A model generated the notes under the pieces. The model made no database searches. It was not told where the DNA came from and was given only the letters and a program-made list of their open reading frames with translations. Shown piece by piece: positions 44,036-53,575 of a stretch of DNA of 64,000 nt. Position 1 is the first letter of the stretch. The number at the start of each line of letters is the position of its first letter. The position numbers and the translations under genes are program-made. The stretch comes from a bacterium D16-50 (lineage in GTDB: Bacteria; Bacillota; Clostridia; Lachnospirales; Lachnospiraceae): NCBI GenBank assembly GCA_003612485.1, contig RAZA01000023.1, forward strand, positions 1 to 64,000. Direction: 5' to 3'.

Positions 44036-44100
44036 TGTCCAAATTGTATATTGGGGTGTTTTATTTGGGACAAAACAAAAACCCATGGCATTTTGGACAT
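44036..44100. promoter_or_regulatory. repeated TTTGGACA-like sites between response regulator and beta-galactosidase
   Basis: TGTCCAAATT (44036-44045, inverted), ATTTGGGACA (44063-44072) and TTTTGGACAT (44091-44100) lie in the 219-base divergent gap 43938-44156. The last two are direct copies 28 bases apart. They could bind the response regulator. No convincing -35/-10 pair was found in the gap, though TAAAAT occurs near both starts. Confidence 0.35.
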
Positions 44101-44156
44101 GCTTGTGATAAAATAAGGGCGCTGAATTCTCAGATACAGCAATAGGAGGGCTTGGG

Positions 44157-46259
44157 ATGAGCGAATATACATATGACAGCAGAAGTTTAAAGAAGGACGG
44201 CAGGCCTTGGTTTCCGGTGATGGGGGAAATGCATTATACAAGATACAAGGAGGAGCTTTGGGAAGAATCCCTGAGAAAGATGAAGGCCGGAGGGGTGACT
44301 GTTGTGTCCACCTATGTAATCTGGATTCATCACGAGGAGGAAAAGGGAGTATTTGATTTTTCGGGATGCAGGGATTTGAACAGATATCTGAAGCTGTGCG
44401 GCAAGGTGGGACTGGAGGTGCTGCTTCGTCTGGGCCCATGGGTTCATGGGGAGGTCCGTAACGGAGGATTCCCGGACTGGGTGGTAGAGCTGGGAAAAGA
44501 GGGAGTGGGGCTGCGGAGCAACGACGAAGCGTATCTGGGTTATGTAAGGCGGTACTGGCAGCAGATATGGCAGCAGGTTCAGGGACTTCTGGTGAAGGAT
44601 GGAGGCCCTGTCATCGGGGTGCAGATCGAGAATGAATACGGACATGTGGGAGGACACAGAGGGGAAGAGGGAGAGGCCCATATGCGCAGACTCACGGCTC
44701 TGGCCAAGGAGATCGGGCTGGACGTTCCCTTATATACCGCCACGGGTTGGGGCGGGGCCTGCATCGGGGACTGCCTGCCCGTGATGGGCGGGTACTGCGA
44801 GGCGCCTTGGAGCAGAAGCATTGAGGAGCTGCCGCCCAATTCAAATTTCGTCATCAGTCATGTAAGGAACGACGCCCTGATCGCCTGTGATCATCATGTG
44901 GAGGGCGCAGTGACCTTTGACGAGAGCAGATTTCCCTATCTGACGGCGGAGCTGGGAGGCGGAATGCAGGCTACCAGCCATAGGCGGCCGGTTTCTAGAG
45001 GGAAGGACGTGGGCGCCATGTCCGTGACCAAGCTTGCCAGCGGGGCGGCTCTGCTGGGCTATTATATGTATCACGGGGGCAGCAATCCAAAGGGCAGGCT
45101 TTCCACCCTGCAGGAGAGCAAGGCTACGGGATACGCAAACGACCTGCCGGAGATCAATTATGATTTTCACGCTCCCATAGGCCAGTATGGGACGATCTCG
45201 GACAGCTATAGGGAGATCAAGCTGCTGGCGCTGTTTCTGAAGGATTTCGGGGAGGATCTGGCAAAGCTGCCCTCTGTCATTGAGCCTGAGGGCGTGAAGC
45301 CTTGGGATCTGCACACCCTGCGCAGGGCCTGCAGGCACGACGGCGGGCATGGATATGTGTTTTTCAACAATTACCAGAGGCGCCATAGGATGGAAGACCA
45401 TGATGGAATTATATTGAAGGGCCATACAGCGGATGGGGACGTCTGCTTTCCCGCAACAGACATCCGGGACGGCGACTATGGATTTTTCCCCTACCGTATG
45501 AGGATGGGAGATGCGGTGCTGGAGACCGCTTTGGCCACGCCTCTGTGCAGGCTTAAAGGGTCCGGCGAGGCCCAGAGCAAAGAAGAGACAGCGGGGGATA
45601 CCTATGTTTTTTATGGAGACCGGGATCCTCAATATTGCTGGAGGACTGAAAAAAGAGCGGAAATCCTGCATCTTAACCGGGAGCAGGCCCTGCGGGCATA
45701 CAAGGTCAGGCTGGATAGGGACTATCTCATCCTTTGCGACGGCTATGTGTGGGAGGAGGGCGGAGAGCTTAGATGCGCGGGAGGGGCAGTGACCACGGTC
45801 AGAAGCTTTCCCGCCCTGAAGGAGCCGCCGAGAGATTTTGTGGAAGCAGGCGGGGAAGGGAGATTTACGGTGTATCGGCGTACATGGGAGACCTCTGGGG
45901 CCGCAGAATACCGGCTCCTTGAGGATGACGGGGAGGAAGCGGTTTACGAGATTTGCATTAGTTACCCTGACGGCTTTGACAGAAGTGTCCGGGAGAAGGG
46001 GAAGGATCTGATTCTGGAGCTTGACTATTCAGGATTCGGCATGGATGTGTGGATGGGGGAGGAGAAGATCAACGACCATTTCTACGACGGGGAGCGGGTG
46101 CCGCTGAGTCTGGGTTATTTTTGCTTTCCGGAGTCCCTGAAGCTCCATATACGGGCGCTGCATGAGAAGGAACCGATATTTCTTGAGAAATGGCCAAAGC
46201 TTGTGGAGGGAAAGGCCTGCCGTCTGAATGGAATTTTTCTCCGGGAAGAGTGCTGGTAA
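44157..46259 (+). CDS. GH35 beta-galactosidase
   Basis: A 700-residue glycoside hydrolase family 35 enzyme that removes terminal beta-galactose. The family start is visible (FPVMGEMHYTRYKEELWEES, WEESLRKMKAGG). The catalytic acid lies in QIENEYG near residue 160, and the nucleophile in LTAELGGGMQ near 265. HGGSNPKGRLSTLQESKATG and NYDFHAPIGQYG are typical. There is no signal peptide, so it acts inside the cell on imported oligosaccharides. The beta-rich C-terminal 250 residues form accessory domains. RBS: AATAGGAGG. No sugar transporter or LacI regulator is adjacent. Confidence 0.92.
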   Translation: MSEYTYDSRSLKKDGRPWFPVMGEMHYTRYKEELWEESLRKMKAGGVTVVSTYVIWIHHEEEKGVFDFSGCRDLNRYLKLCGKVGLEVLLRLGPWVHGEVRNGGFPDWVVELGKEGVGLRSNDEAYLGYVRRYWQQIWQQVQGLLVKDGGPVIGVQIENEYGHVGGHRGEEGEAHMRRLTALAKEIGLDVPLYTATGWGGACIGDCLPVMGGYCEAPWSRSIEELPPNSNFVISHVRNDALIACDHHVEGAVTFDESRFPYLTAELGGGMQATSHRRPVSRGKDVGAMSVTKLASGAALLGYYMYHGGSNPKGRLSTLQESKATGYANDLPEINYDFHAPIGQYGTISDSYREIKLLALFLKDFGEDLAKLPSVIEPEGVKPWDLHTLRRACRHDGGHGYVFFNNYQRRHRMEDHDGIILKGHTADGDVCFPATDIRDGDYGFFPYRMRMGDAVLETALATPLCRLKGSGEAQSKEETAGDTYVFYGDRDPQYCWRTEKRAEILHLNREQALRAYKVRLDRDYLILCDGYVWEEGGELRCAGGAVTTVRSFPALKEPPRDFVEAGGEGRFTVYRRTWETSGAAEYRLLEDDGEEAVYEICISYPDGFDRSVREKGKDLILELDYSGFGMDVWMGEEKINDHFYDGERVPLSLGYFCFPESLKLHIRALHEKEPIFLEKWPKLVEGKACRLNGIFLREECW

Positions 46260-46411
46260 AGGTAAAAGGCGCGTTTTTTGCGAAAGAAGAGCAGGCGAAA
46301 GAAAGAGGAAAAGGCAGAAGACTTAAAATGCTGGTTTCGATTCCAAGAAGCGGGCCTAAGAAGGTTTAGTGGAGAAGCATCGGAAGGAACAAGAAAGATA
46401 GGGGGACTGGA

Positions 46412-46933
46412 ATGAGGGAAGGCCAGTTTATGACGGGAGAAGGGCAGACTGTATCGGGGGAAGGCCGGAGGGAAGTCATGAGAGAGGCGGAGCTGCTGCT
46501 GAAGATCCATGTGCAGTGCGGCGAGGCGGTCTTGGTGGAGGGACATACCAAAGATATATTGATGATCCCCTTTTCGGGGAAGGCGGAGGGCCCTTATTTC
46601 ACGGGACGGATTCTGGGAGAAGGAGTGGATGTCCAGAAGGCGGGGAAAGACGGGAAAAGGATTCTCTCCGCCAGATATGTGCTGGAGGGTCAGGACTTTA
46701 CGGGACAAAAATGCCGTATATTTATAGAGAATCAGGGATGTCAGGGAGAAATATACCGTCCTTTCATCGTTACGGACAGTCAGGCGCTGGCAGGATGGGA
46801 GGAGGAAGAATTGTGGGATACCGTGGAGGGAATTCCGGGCGGCGTCTGCGTCAGGATATTCAGAAGCCGGGAAATTCTTGCACAATTTGCCGGAAGCGTT
46901 TATAATGATAGGAGCGATAGGGGAGCGGTTTAA
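46412..46933 (+). CDS. DUF3237-like protein
   Basis: A 173-residue cytoplasmic protein. After a polar start, LLKIHVQCGEAVLVEG, FSGKAEGPYFTGRILGEGVD, ARYVLEGQDFTGQKCRIFIE and GIPGGVCVRIFR match the beta-barrel-like DUF3237 family, whose biochemical role is not known. The ATG at 46412 has GGGGG upstream. The preceding 150 bases are A/G-rich with no clear promoter. It is followed by ddh after 51 bases, which contain AGCGGTT/AACCGCT and CCCGC/GCGGG stems. Confidence 0.7.
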   Translation: MREGQFMTGEGQTVSGEGRREVMREAELLLKIHVQCGEAVLVEGHTKDILMIPFSGKAEGPYFTGRILGEGVDVQKAGKDGKRILSARYVLEGQDFTGQKCRIFIENQGCQGEIYRPFIVTDSQALAGWEEEELWDTVEGIPGGVCVRIFRSREILAQFAGSVYNDRSDRGAV

Positions 46934-46984
46934 CCGCTGCCCTAAAAAGAGATACCCGCTGTGGCGGGCAGGGGAGGAATGGGC

Positions 46985-47971
46985 ATGAAGATCAGAATCG
47001 GCATTTTAGGTTATGGCAATCTGGGGCGGGGCGTGGAGTGCGCCGTGAGGCAGAATCCGGACATGGAGCTTGTAGCGGTGTTCACCAGAAGGGATCCGGC
47101 CCATGTGAAGATATTGACGGATGCGGCGAAGGTCTGTCATGTGGACGAGGCGCCGGAGTGGAAGGACAAGCTGGACGTTCTGATTCTCTGCGGGGGCAGC
47201 GCGACGGATCTGCCGGTACAGACGCCGGAATATGCAGGGCTTTTCAACGTGGTGGACAGCTTTGACACTCATGCCAGAATTCCGGAGCATTTTGAAAAGG
47301 TGGACGAGGCGGCGAAGGCCGGGGGAAAGACCGCCGTTATTTCCGTGGGCTGGGATCCGGGCATGTTCTCTCTGAACAGGATGTATGCCAATGCCATACT
47401 GCCGGAGGGGAAGGATTATACTTTCTGGGGCAGGGGCGTGAGTCAGGGCCATTCCGATGCGGTGCGCAGGATTGCGGGAGTGAAGGATGCCAAGCAGTAT
47501 ACCATTCCGGTGGAGAGCGCTCTGGCGTCGGTGCGGGCCGGGGAGAATCCCGAGCTTTCAGTTCGCCAGAAGCATACGAGAGAATGCTTCGTGGTGGCGG
47601 AGGAGGGGGCGGACAAGGCCAGAATCGAAGAAGAGATCAAGACAATGCCTAATTACTTTGCCGATTACGACACTACAGTGCATTTTATCTCGGAAGAGGA
47701 GCTGAAGCGGGATCACCATAGGATTCCCCACGGGGGATTTGTGCTGCGAAGCGGCGTCACCGGCTGGGATAGGGAAAACAGTCATCTCATCGAATACAGC
47801 TTAAAGCTGGATTCCAATCCGGAATTCACCGCCAGCGTGATCGTGGCATATGCCAGAGCGGCATTTCGGCTGTCTGGAGAGGGGGCCGTGGGCTGCAAGA
47901 CGGTGTTCGATATTGCGCCGACCTATTTAAGCGCAAAGACCGGGGAGGAGCTGCGGGCATCCATGCTGTAG
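46985..47971 (+). CDS. ddh: meso-diaminopimelate dehydrogenase
   Basis: NADPH-dependent enzyme that makes meso-diaminopimelate in one step from tetrahydrodipicolinate, short-cutting the acylated lysine pathways. It has 328 residues, the family norm. The Rossmann start is IRIGILGYGNLGRGVECAVR; DSFDTHARIPEHF, SVGWDPGMFSLNRMYAN, GRGVSQGHSDAVRRIAGV and HGGFVLRSG are diagnostic. The ATG at 46985 is 7 bases after GGAGG; the earlier ATG at 46979 is too close. Supplies the wall amino acid used by MurE encoded 1 kb downstream. Confidence 0.96.
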   Translation: MKIRIGILGYGNLGRGVECAVRQNPDMELVAVFTRRDPAHVKILTDAAKVCHVDEAPEWKDKLDVLILCGGSATDLPVQTPEYAGLFNVVDSFDTHARIPEHFEKVDEAAKAGGKTAVISVGWDPGMFSLNRMYANAILPEGKDYTFWGRGVSQGHSDAVRRIAGVKDAKQYTIPVESALASVRAGENPELSVRQKHTRECFVVAEEGADKARIEEEIKTMPNYFADYDTTVHFISEEELKRDHHRIPHGGFVLRSGVTGWDRENSHLIEYSLKLDSNPEFTASVIVAYARAAFRLSGEGAVGCKTVFDIAPTYLSAKTGEELRASML

Positions 47972-48073
47972 GCGGCAAAAACTCCCTCTGCTGTGGGAAG
48001 CTTCGGCGGAATGAAAGCGGAGGGAGTTGATCTGCTGGGAACTGCGGTAGGGCATATGAAGGAGAAGGATTTC

Positions 48074-48769
48074 ATGGGAATGGATCGGGAATGGATACAG
48101 AGGGAAACGGAAAATTTTCATGTTTTTTATAGAGAGGCTGACAGAGATTTCGCAGGGGCGCTCATAGAGAGGATAGAGGCATTTTATCAGGATATCTGCA
48201 GGAGGGCATATCTGGAGCCGGAGGAGGACGGGTATGATTTGTATGTCTGCGGGACGGTGGAGGAGTTCCTCCGTGGTACGGGATATGCAAAGGAGTATTA
48301 TCAGGACTGGATGGTGGGGAATGCGGACAGCGTAAGGAGGCGTCTGTGTATCCTTGCCCCCCGCGGGAAGGGCGATCTGTCTCAGGAGTATCAGGAATAT
48401 CTGATTAAAGTGATGCTGCATGAAGTGACCCACATTGTGTTTAACCGGATATGTCCGGGGAACCGATGCGGGCTTTGGCTTTCCGAGGGAACGGCGGTAT
48501 GTCTTGCGGGACAGCTTGACCCGGAGCATGCATCGGATAGGGACTATCCCCGGCTTGCCGATCTTGCCGGGGAAACGGATCCGGTGGCCTTCGCTGACAA
48601 GGGCGGCTATACTTATGGGGGAATTTATGTGCGGTATCTGATGGAGCTGCTGGGAATGGAACGATTTCTCTCTGTCTATAGGGGAGAATGCCGTTTGGAA
48701 GAGCTTTTGGAGAATTCCTTTGAAAGCCGCGCAATCGCCTTTTGCAAGGAACTGCAGGTCAGGGGGTAA
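48074..48769 (+). CDS. small HEVTH metallopeptidase-like protein
   Basis: A 231-residue protein of gluzincin look. The zinc motif is MLHEVTHIVFNR, and a downstream Glu is in GLWLSEGTAVCLAGQL, the usual third ligand pattern of MA-clan peptidases. The N-terminal half (ETENFHVFYREADRDFAGAL) resembles the substrate-side domain of peptidase MA-like proteins. No signal peptide. The start at 48074 is favoured because AAGGAG lies 9 bases upstream; in-frame ATGs at 47993 and 48056 are weaker. Role unknown. Confidence 0.75.
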   Translation: MGMDREWIQRETENFHVFYREADRDFAGALIERIEAFYQDICRRAYLEPEEDGYDLYVCGTVEEFLRGTGYAKEYYQDWMVGNADSVRRRLCILAPRGKGDLSQEYQEYLIKVMLHEVTHIVFNRICPGNRCGLWLSEGTAVCLAGQLDPEHASDRDYPRLADLAGETDPVAFADKGGYTYGGIYVRYLMELLGMERFLSVYRGECRLEELLENSFESRAIAFCKELQVRG

Positions 48770-48968
48770 AAGCTGGAAGCCGGAACGAAACCTGCATAAT
48801 GATGAAAAATGGTGGTAGAAAACGGGAAATCAGAGTAAAATAGAAGCAAATGCATCATGCTATTGAGGTGCAGCTTTTTTGTTGAGAAGCTGTTTTTGCA
48901 ATCACAAGCATGCGCCATGGGAATTGTTTGTGACGGGAAGGTTTTGCAGGGAGGGGAGGAAACTGGGA

Positions 48969-50456
48969 ATGAAATTGCGGGAGCTTTTGGAAGGATTGGA
49001 GTATCGCTGTGTGGAGGGAGACGTGGACAAGGAGATTTTCTCTGTTGTGTACGATTCCAGAAAGCTGGCGCCGGGGTGCCTTTTTATCTGCATCGTGGGG
49101 GCGAAATTCGACGGGCATGATTTTGCCGCCGAAGCGGTGAAGCAGGGGGCGGCGGCTCTGGTGGTATCCAAGCAGACAGACCTACGGACGATGGGGGATG
49201 AGCAGGGGGATGCTTGCATCATTCAGGTGGAGGACACCCGGTATGCCATGGCCTTCATCTCTGCCGCATGGTTCGGGCATCCCGCAGAGAAGCTGAAGGT
49301 TATCGGCATCACCGGAACCAAGGGCAAGACCACTACCTCCTATGTGGTAAAGTCTGTTTTGGAGCAGGTGGGACTTAAGGTGGGCTTGGTGGGAACCGTA
49401 GAGACCATCATAGGAGAGAGCCATGTCCATGCCACCAATACCACCCCCGAATCCTATGTGCTGCAGGAAGACTTTGCGAAGATGGTGGAGGCGGGCATGG
49501 ATGCGGTGGTGATGGAGGTGTCCTCTCAGGCCCTGAAGCTTCACCGCACCCAAGGCTTTGTGTTTGACTATGGCATTTTTACTAATTTGGAGCCGGATCA
49601 TATTGTTCCCGGCGAACACGAGAGCTTTGAGGAGTATATGGCTTGTAAGGGGCGTTTGTTTAGGCAGTGCCGCATAGGCATCGTGAACGGGGATGATGCT
49701 CATGTGGCGCAGATCACGGAAGGCCACAGCTGCGGGCTGGAAACCTACGGCTTGGGAGAAGGATGCATGCTGCGGGGGGAGGATCTGAGGCTGGTGCATG
49801 GTCAGGGCAGACTGGGGGTGGATTTCCATGTAACCGGATCCATGGATTTTCAGGCCCACACCCCCTTCCCAGGCAGGTTCAGTGTCTACAACGCCCTTTG
49901 TGCCATTGCCATATGCCTTCATTTTCAGGTGGGGCCGCAGGAAATACAAAAAGGTCTGGAGAGCGCAAGCGTGAGGGGACGGATCGAGAGAGTGGAGATT
50001 TCTCCCAGATTCACGCTGCTGATAGACTATGCCCACAATGCCATGGCGCTGGAAAGCCTGCTGTCCGCCCTGAGGGAATATAAGCCCGGCCGTCTGGTCT
50101 GCCTTTTTGGCTGTGGCGGAAACAGAGATCCCCATCGGCGTTTCGAGATGGGGGAGGTGAGCGGAAGGCTGGCCGATTTCACGGTCATTACCTCCGACAA
50201 TCCCCGGTTTGAGGAACCTTGGGCCATTATAGACGATATCAAGAAGGGAATGGGGAAGACTTCCGGCAGATACGTGGAGATCTGCGACAGAAGAGAGGCC
50301 ATCGCATATGTGATTTCCCATGCCGAGGAGGGAGATCTGATCGTATTGGCGGGGAAGGGGCACGAGGATTATCAGGAAATCAAGGGCAAAAAGTATCCCA
50401 TGGACGAGAGAATCATCATTCGGGAGCTGCTTGAGGGAGGTCTGAAGCATATCTGA
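48969..50456 (+). CDS. murE: UDP-MurNAc-tripeptide synthetase (meso-DAP adding)
   Basis: Adds meso-diaminopimelate to UDP-MurNAc-L-Ala-D-Glu in peptidoglycan synthesis. It has 495 residues. ATP loop GITGTKGKTTTS near 113-124, central domain NTTPES and MEVSSQALKLHRTQGF, and the diaminopimelate-selecting DNPRFEEP near 410, which distinguishes it from lysine-adding forms. LAGKGHEDYQEIKGKK closes the core. The ATG at 48969 follows GGGAGGAAACTGG. It agrees with ddh nearby in predicting a DAP-type wall. Confidence 0.95.
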   Translation: MKLRELLEGLEYRCVEGDVDKEIFSVVYDSRKLAPGCLFICIVGAKFDGHDFAAEAVKQGAAALVVSKQTDLRTMGDEQGDACIIQVEDTRYAMAFISAAWFGHPAEKLKVIGITGTKGKTTTSYVVKSVLEQVGLKVGLVGTVETIIGESHVHATNTTPESYVLQEDFAKMVEAGMDAVVMEVSSQALKLHRTQGFVFDYGIFTNLEPDHIVPGEHESFEEYMACKGRLFRQCRIGIVNGDDAHVAQITEGHSCGLETYGLGEGCMLRGEDLRLVHGQGRLGVDFHVTGSMDFQAHTPFPGRFSVYNALCAIAICLHFQVGPQEIQKGLESASVRGRIERVEISPRFTLLIDYAHNAMALESLLSALREYKPGRLVCLFGCGGNRDPHRRFEMGEVSGRLADFTVITSDNPRFEEPWAIIDDIKKGMGKTSGRYVEICDRREAIAYVISHAEEGDLIVLAGKGHEDYQEIKGKKYPMDERIIIRELLEGGLKHI

Positions 50457-50517
50457 GATCCGGAGCATACGGCGGAGCAAGAAAAAACCATGGAGGAACC
50501 CCGGCAGGAGGTGGAAG

Positions 50518-52872
50518 GTGGAAAAGCTTTATGCAGATATCATCGTAGATATCTCTCAGGAAAAACTGGATAAGACTTTTCAGTACAGTGTGCCTGCCGG
50601 ACTTCAGGGGATGCTGGAGACGGGGACATGCGTCATGGTTCCCTTCGGCAACGGCCACAAGCTTGTGAAGGGCTATGTGGTAGGGCTGGGGGAGGTGTGC
50701 AAGTTCGATCCTGCCAGAATGAAGGAAGTCAGCGGAATTGCCAAAAACAGCGTGGGGATTAATGACAATATGATCGCTATCGCCGCATGGATCCGGGAAA
50801 ATTACGGTTCCACCATGATTCAGGCGCTGAAGACCGTCCTTCCGGCGAAACGCTCCGTGAAGACGTTGGAGCATAAGACGATTCAGCGCATTCTGGGCAG
50901 GGAAGAGATCATTTCCCTGCTGGGGGAGAGCAGGCGCAAAAAGCAGGTGGCAAAGGAGCGGCTTCTGCAGGAACTGGTCAATCAGGAGGAAATCCCCTAC
51001 GAATGGGTGACGGGAAAGCTGGGGGTATCCGCCCAGACCGTGAAGAGCCTGGAGCGGGCGGGGGCGGTGAGGGTGATCAGCACTCAGAGCCTGCGAAACC
51101 CCGTGAAGCTGGAGGATACAAAAGAGAATCGTCCCGCTCTGAGCTTGTCGCAGGCCGGAATCGTGAGAGAAGTCATGGAGGATTTCGACGGCGGAAGGCC
51201 GGACACCTACCTGCTGCATGGCATTACGGGCAGCGGCAAGACAGAGGTCTACATGGGGCTGGTGGAGGAGATGGTGAGCCGGGGCAGGCAGGTGATCGTG
51301 CTGATACCGGAGATCGCTCTGACTTATCAGACCCTGCTTCGTTTTTATAGAAGGTTCGGCTCCAGAGTCAGCGTCATGAATTCCACGCTTTCCTCCGGGG
51401 AAAAATATGACCAGTGCCAACGGGCAAAAAACGGGGAAATCGATGTGATTATCGGCCCTCGGTCGGCGCTGTTTACGCCCTTTCCCCGGATCGGCCTGAT
51501 CATTATAGACGAGGAGCATGAGAGCAGCTACAAGAGCGAGGCCGCCCCAAAGTATCATGCCAGAGAGACGGCAATTCAGATAGCGAAGCTCCATGGGGCC
51601 AGTGTCTTATTGGGCTCAGCAACGCCCTCTCTGGAGGCTTATTATCGGGCGGAAACGGGGGATTACAAGCTTTTTACGCTGAAGGAGAGACTGACCGGGG
51701 GCCGGCTTCCCTTGGTTCATACCGTAGATCTGCGGCAGGAGCTGCGGGAGGGCAACAGATCCATCTTCAGCAGGAAGCTGCAGGAGCTGCTGGCAGATAG
51801 GCTGGCGAAGGGGGAGCAGAGCATTCTTTTTTTGAACAGAAGAGGGTATGCGGGATTCGTGAGCTGCAGGGCCTGCGGCCATGTGATGAAATGCCCCCAC
51901 TGCGACGTGTCCTTGTCGGAGCATGCGGACGCCGGGCCGGCGTGGCAGAAAGCCGAGGGCAGAAGGGGCAGGCTGGTATGTCATTATTGCGGTTACACGG
52001 AGCCGAGGCCCCAGACCTGCCCCCAATGCGGTTCAAAGTACATCAGCGGCTTCAAGGCAGGGACCCAGCAGACGGAGGAAAAGCTGAAGGCCTTGTTTCC
52101 TCAGGTGCGTACCCTGCGTATGGACGCGGACACCACCAGAACCAAGGAGAGCTACGAGCGCATCTTATCGGCGTTTTCCAACGGGGAGGCCGATGTGCTC
52201 ATCGGAACCCAGATGATCGTGAAGGGGCATGATTTTCCAAGAGTGACCTTGGTGGGAGTGCTTGCGGCGGATATGTCGCTGAACGTAGGCGACTATAGGG
52301 GCGGTGAGAGAACCTTCCAGCTTCTGACTCAGGCGGTGGGAAGGGCGGGACGGGGAATTCTTCCGGGGGAGGCAGTGATCCAGACCTATCAGCCTGACCA
52401 CTATGCAGTCACCAGAGCGGCGGCGCAGGACTATGAAGGATTTTACGGAGAGGAAATCCTCTATAGGGAGATGATGGGATATCCGCCCGCTTCCCACATG
52501 CTGGCGGTGCAGGTTTTTTCCGGGGAGGAGAAAAGGGGAAGGGCTTTGGCGGAACGGCTGGCGGCTCTGGTCAGGGAAAGTTTTGGATTGGGGAGGGGTG
52601 CAGCCGGCCCGGCGTCGGAAAGGCAGGCCGCGGGGACATTTCCCATGGGAGCGTCGAAGGCTTCGGCAGATCCTGCGGAAATTCAGGTCATCGGCCCCGC
52701 TCCGGCGTCCATCAGCAGAATTAATGATATTTTTAGATTTGTCTTCTATGTGAAATGCTCAAAATATGGTAAACTGATACGGATAAAGGATTTACTGGAG
52801 GAAAAAATACAGCAGGTGCAGCCGGCTGGGGAGACAGTACAGTTCGACTTCAACCCCATCAATATAATATAA
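50518..52872 (+). CDS. priA: primosomal helicase PriA
   Basis: Replication-restart helicase of 784 residues. N-terminal DNA-binding domain with VDISQEKLDKTFQYSVP; Walker A GITGSGKTEVY near 234; DEEH box (IIIDEEHESSYKSE) near 330; then eight cysteines in four CxxC pairs (CRACGHVMKCPHC near 449-461, CHYCGYTEPRPQTCPQCG near 485-502) that hold two zincs. Helicase motifs V and VI follow (GTQMIVKGHDFPRVTLVGVL, LLTQAVGRAGR). The start is GTG with AGGAGG 8 bases before it. A short polar insertion lies near 700-725 (GAAGPASERQAAGTFPMGAS). Followed by the duplicated structured element and def. Confidence 0.95.
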   Translation: MEKLYADIIVDISQEKLDKTFQYSVPAGLQGMLETGTCVMVPFGNGHKLVKGYVVGLGEVCKFDPARMKEVSGIAKNSVGINDNMIAIAAWIRENYGSTMIQALKTVLPAKRSVKTLEHKTIQRILGREEIISLLGESRRKKQVAKERLLQELVNQEEIPYEWVTGKLGVSAQTVKSLERAGAVRVISTQSLRNPVKLEDTKENRPALSLSQAGIVREVMEDFDGGRPDTYLLHGITGSGKTEVYMGLVEEMVSRGRQVIVLIPEIALTYQTLLRFYRRFGSRVSVMNSTLSSGEKYDQCQRAKNGEIDVIIGPRSALFTPFPRIGLIIIDEEHESSYKSEAAPKYHARETAIQIAKLHGASVLLGSATPSLEAYYRAETGDYKLFTLKERLTGGRLPLVHTVDLRQELREGNRSIFSRKLQELLADRLAKGEQSILFLNRRGYAGFVSCRACGHVMKCPHCDVSLSEHADAGPAWQKAEGRRGRLVCHYCGYTEPRPQTCPQCGSKYISGFKAGTQQTEEKLKALFPQVRTLRMDADTTRTKESYERILSAFSNGEADVLIGTQMIVKGHDFPRVTLVGVLAADMSLNVGDYRGGERTFQLLTQAVGRAGRGILPGEAVIQTYQPDHYAVTRAAAQDYEGFYGEEILYREMMGYPPASHMLAVQVFSGEEKRGRALAERLAALVRESFGLGRGAAGPASERQAAGTFPMGASKASADPAEIQVIGPAPASISRINDIFRFVFYVKCSKYGKLIRIKDLLEEKIQQVQPAGETVQFDFNPINII

Positions 52873-53024
52873 GTCCTTCCATGATAAGGGCGCTTGAAGT
52901 AGCGAGACGGAACTGGAAACAGTCTCGCAACGGAAAGCGCCGGGAAGGAATTACGGACGCTAGTCCATGCGGCCGGAAGTCCTTCCATGAGAAGGGTGCT
53001 TGAAGTAGCGAGACGGAACTGGAA
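52871..53024 (+). repeat. duplicated half-hairpin element between priA and def
   Basis: A 48-base sequence occurs at 52871-52918 and again at 52977-53024 with two differences. The first copy folds with the bases after it (52922-52949) into a three-helix hairpin: TCCTTCC/GGAAGGA (52874-52880 with 52943-52949), GGCGCTT/AAGCGCC (52889-52895 with 52935-52941) and GCGAGAC/GTCTCGC (52902-52908 with 52922-52928). The same 3' half can instead pair with the second copy; the C-to-T change there keeps a G-U pair. The two folds exclude each other. A GGAC/GTCC mini-stem lies at 55-66 of 52900. The def ribosome site follows directly. Confidence 0.75.
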
Positions 53025-53041
53025 TAGGAGGATCATTAGGA

Positions 53042-53536
53042 ATGGCAATCAGGAACATACGGGAAATAGGGGATGAGATTCTGACGAAGAAGTGCAAAGC
53101 GGTGAGTGAGATGACTCCCCGGGTCAGAGAATTGATCGGGGATATGCTGGACACCATGTATGAGGCCAACGGCGTGGGGCTTGCGGCACCGCAGGTTGGG
53201 ATACTCAAGAGGATCGTGGTCATCGACACCACGGGGGAGGATCCCCATATACTGATCAACCCCAGAATTGTGAAGACGGAGGGAGAGCAGACCGGCAACG
53301 AGGGATGTCTCAGTGTTCCGGGGAAGACGGGAGTCGTTACACGTCCTAATTATGTAAAGGTAGTGGCTCAGGGGGCGGATATGAAAGAATATGAGCTGGA
53401 GGGGACGGAGCTTCTGGCCCGTGCAATCTGTCATGAGCTTGACCATTTGGAGGGACAGCTCTATGTGGATAAGGTGGAAGGAAAGCTGATGGACATGACA
53501 GACGAGGAAGATGAGGGCGAGGAAGAGATCGACTAA
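53042..53536 (+). CDS. def: peptide deformylase
   Basis: Removes the formyl group from nascent proteins. The 164-residue enzyme has the three family motifs: GVGLAAPQVG near 44-53, EGCLSVPG near 85-92 with the metal Cys, and HELDHLEG near 130 with the metal histidines. The tail is acidic (DEEDEGEEEID). RBS AGGAGG lies about 10 bases before the ATG, right after the second copy of the structured repeat. It pairs functionally with fmt downstream. Confidence 0.96.
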   Translation: MAIRNIREIGDEILTKKCKAVSEMTPRVRELIGDMLDTMYEANGVGLAAPQVGILKRIVVIDTTGEDPHILINPRIVKTEGEQTGNEGCLSVPGKTGVVTRPNYVKVVAQGADMKEYELEGTELLARAICHELDHLEGQLYVDKVEGKLMDMTDEEDEGEEEID

Positions 53537-53575
53537 GAGATTCGCTTAGGCGGACGGGAGGGACGGTGGCAGCAT

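Noticed and set aside
49182..50480. 432-residue minus-strand frame opposite murE
   Set aside because: Fully antisense to a gene with intact catalytic motifs; no start signal and no recognisable domain.
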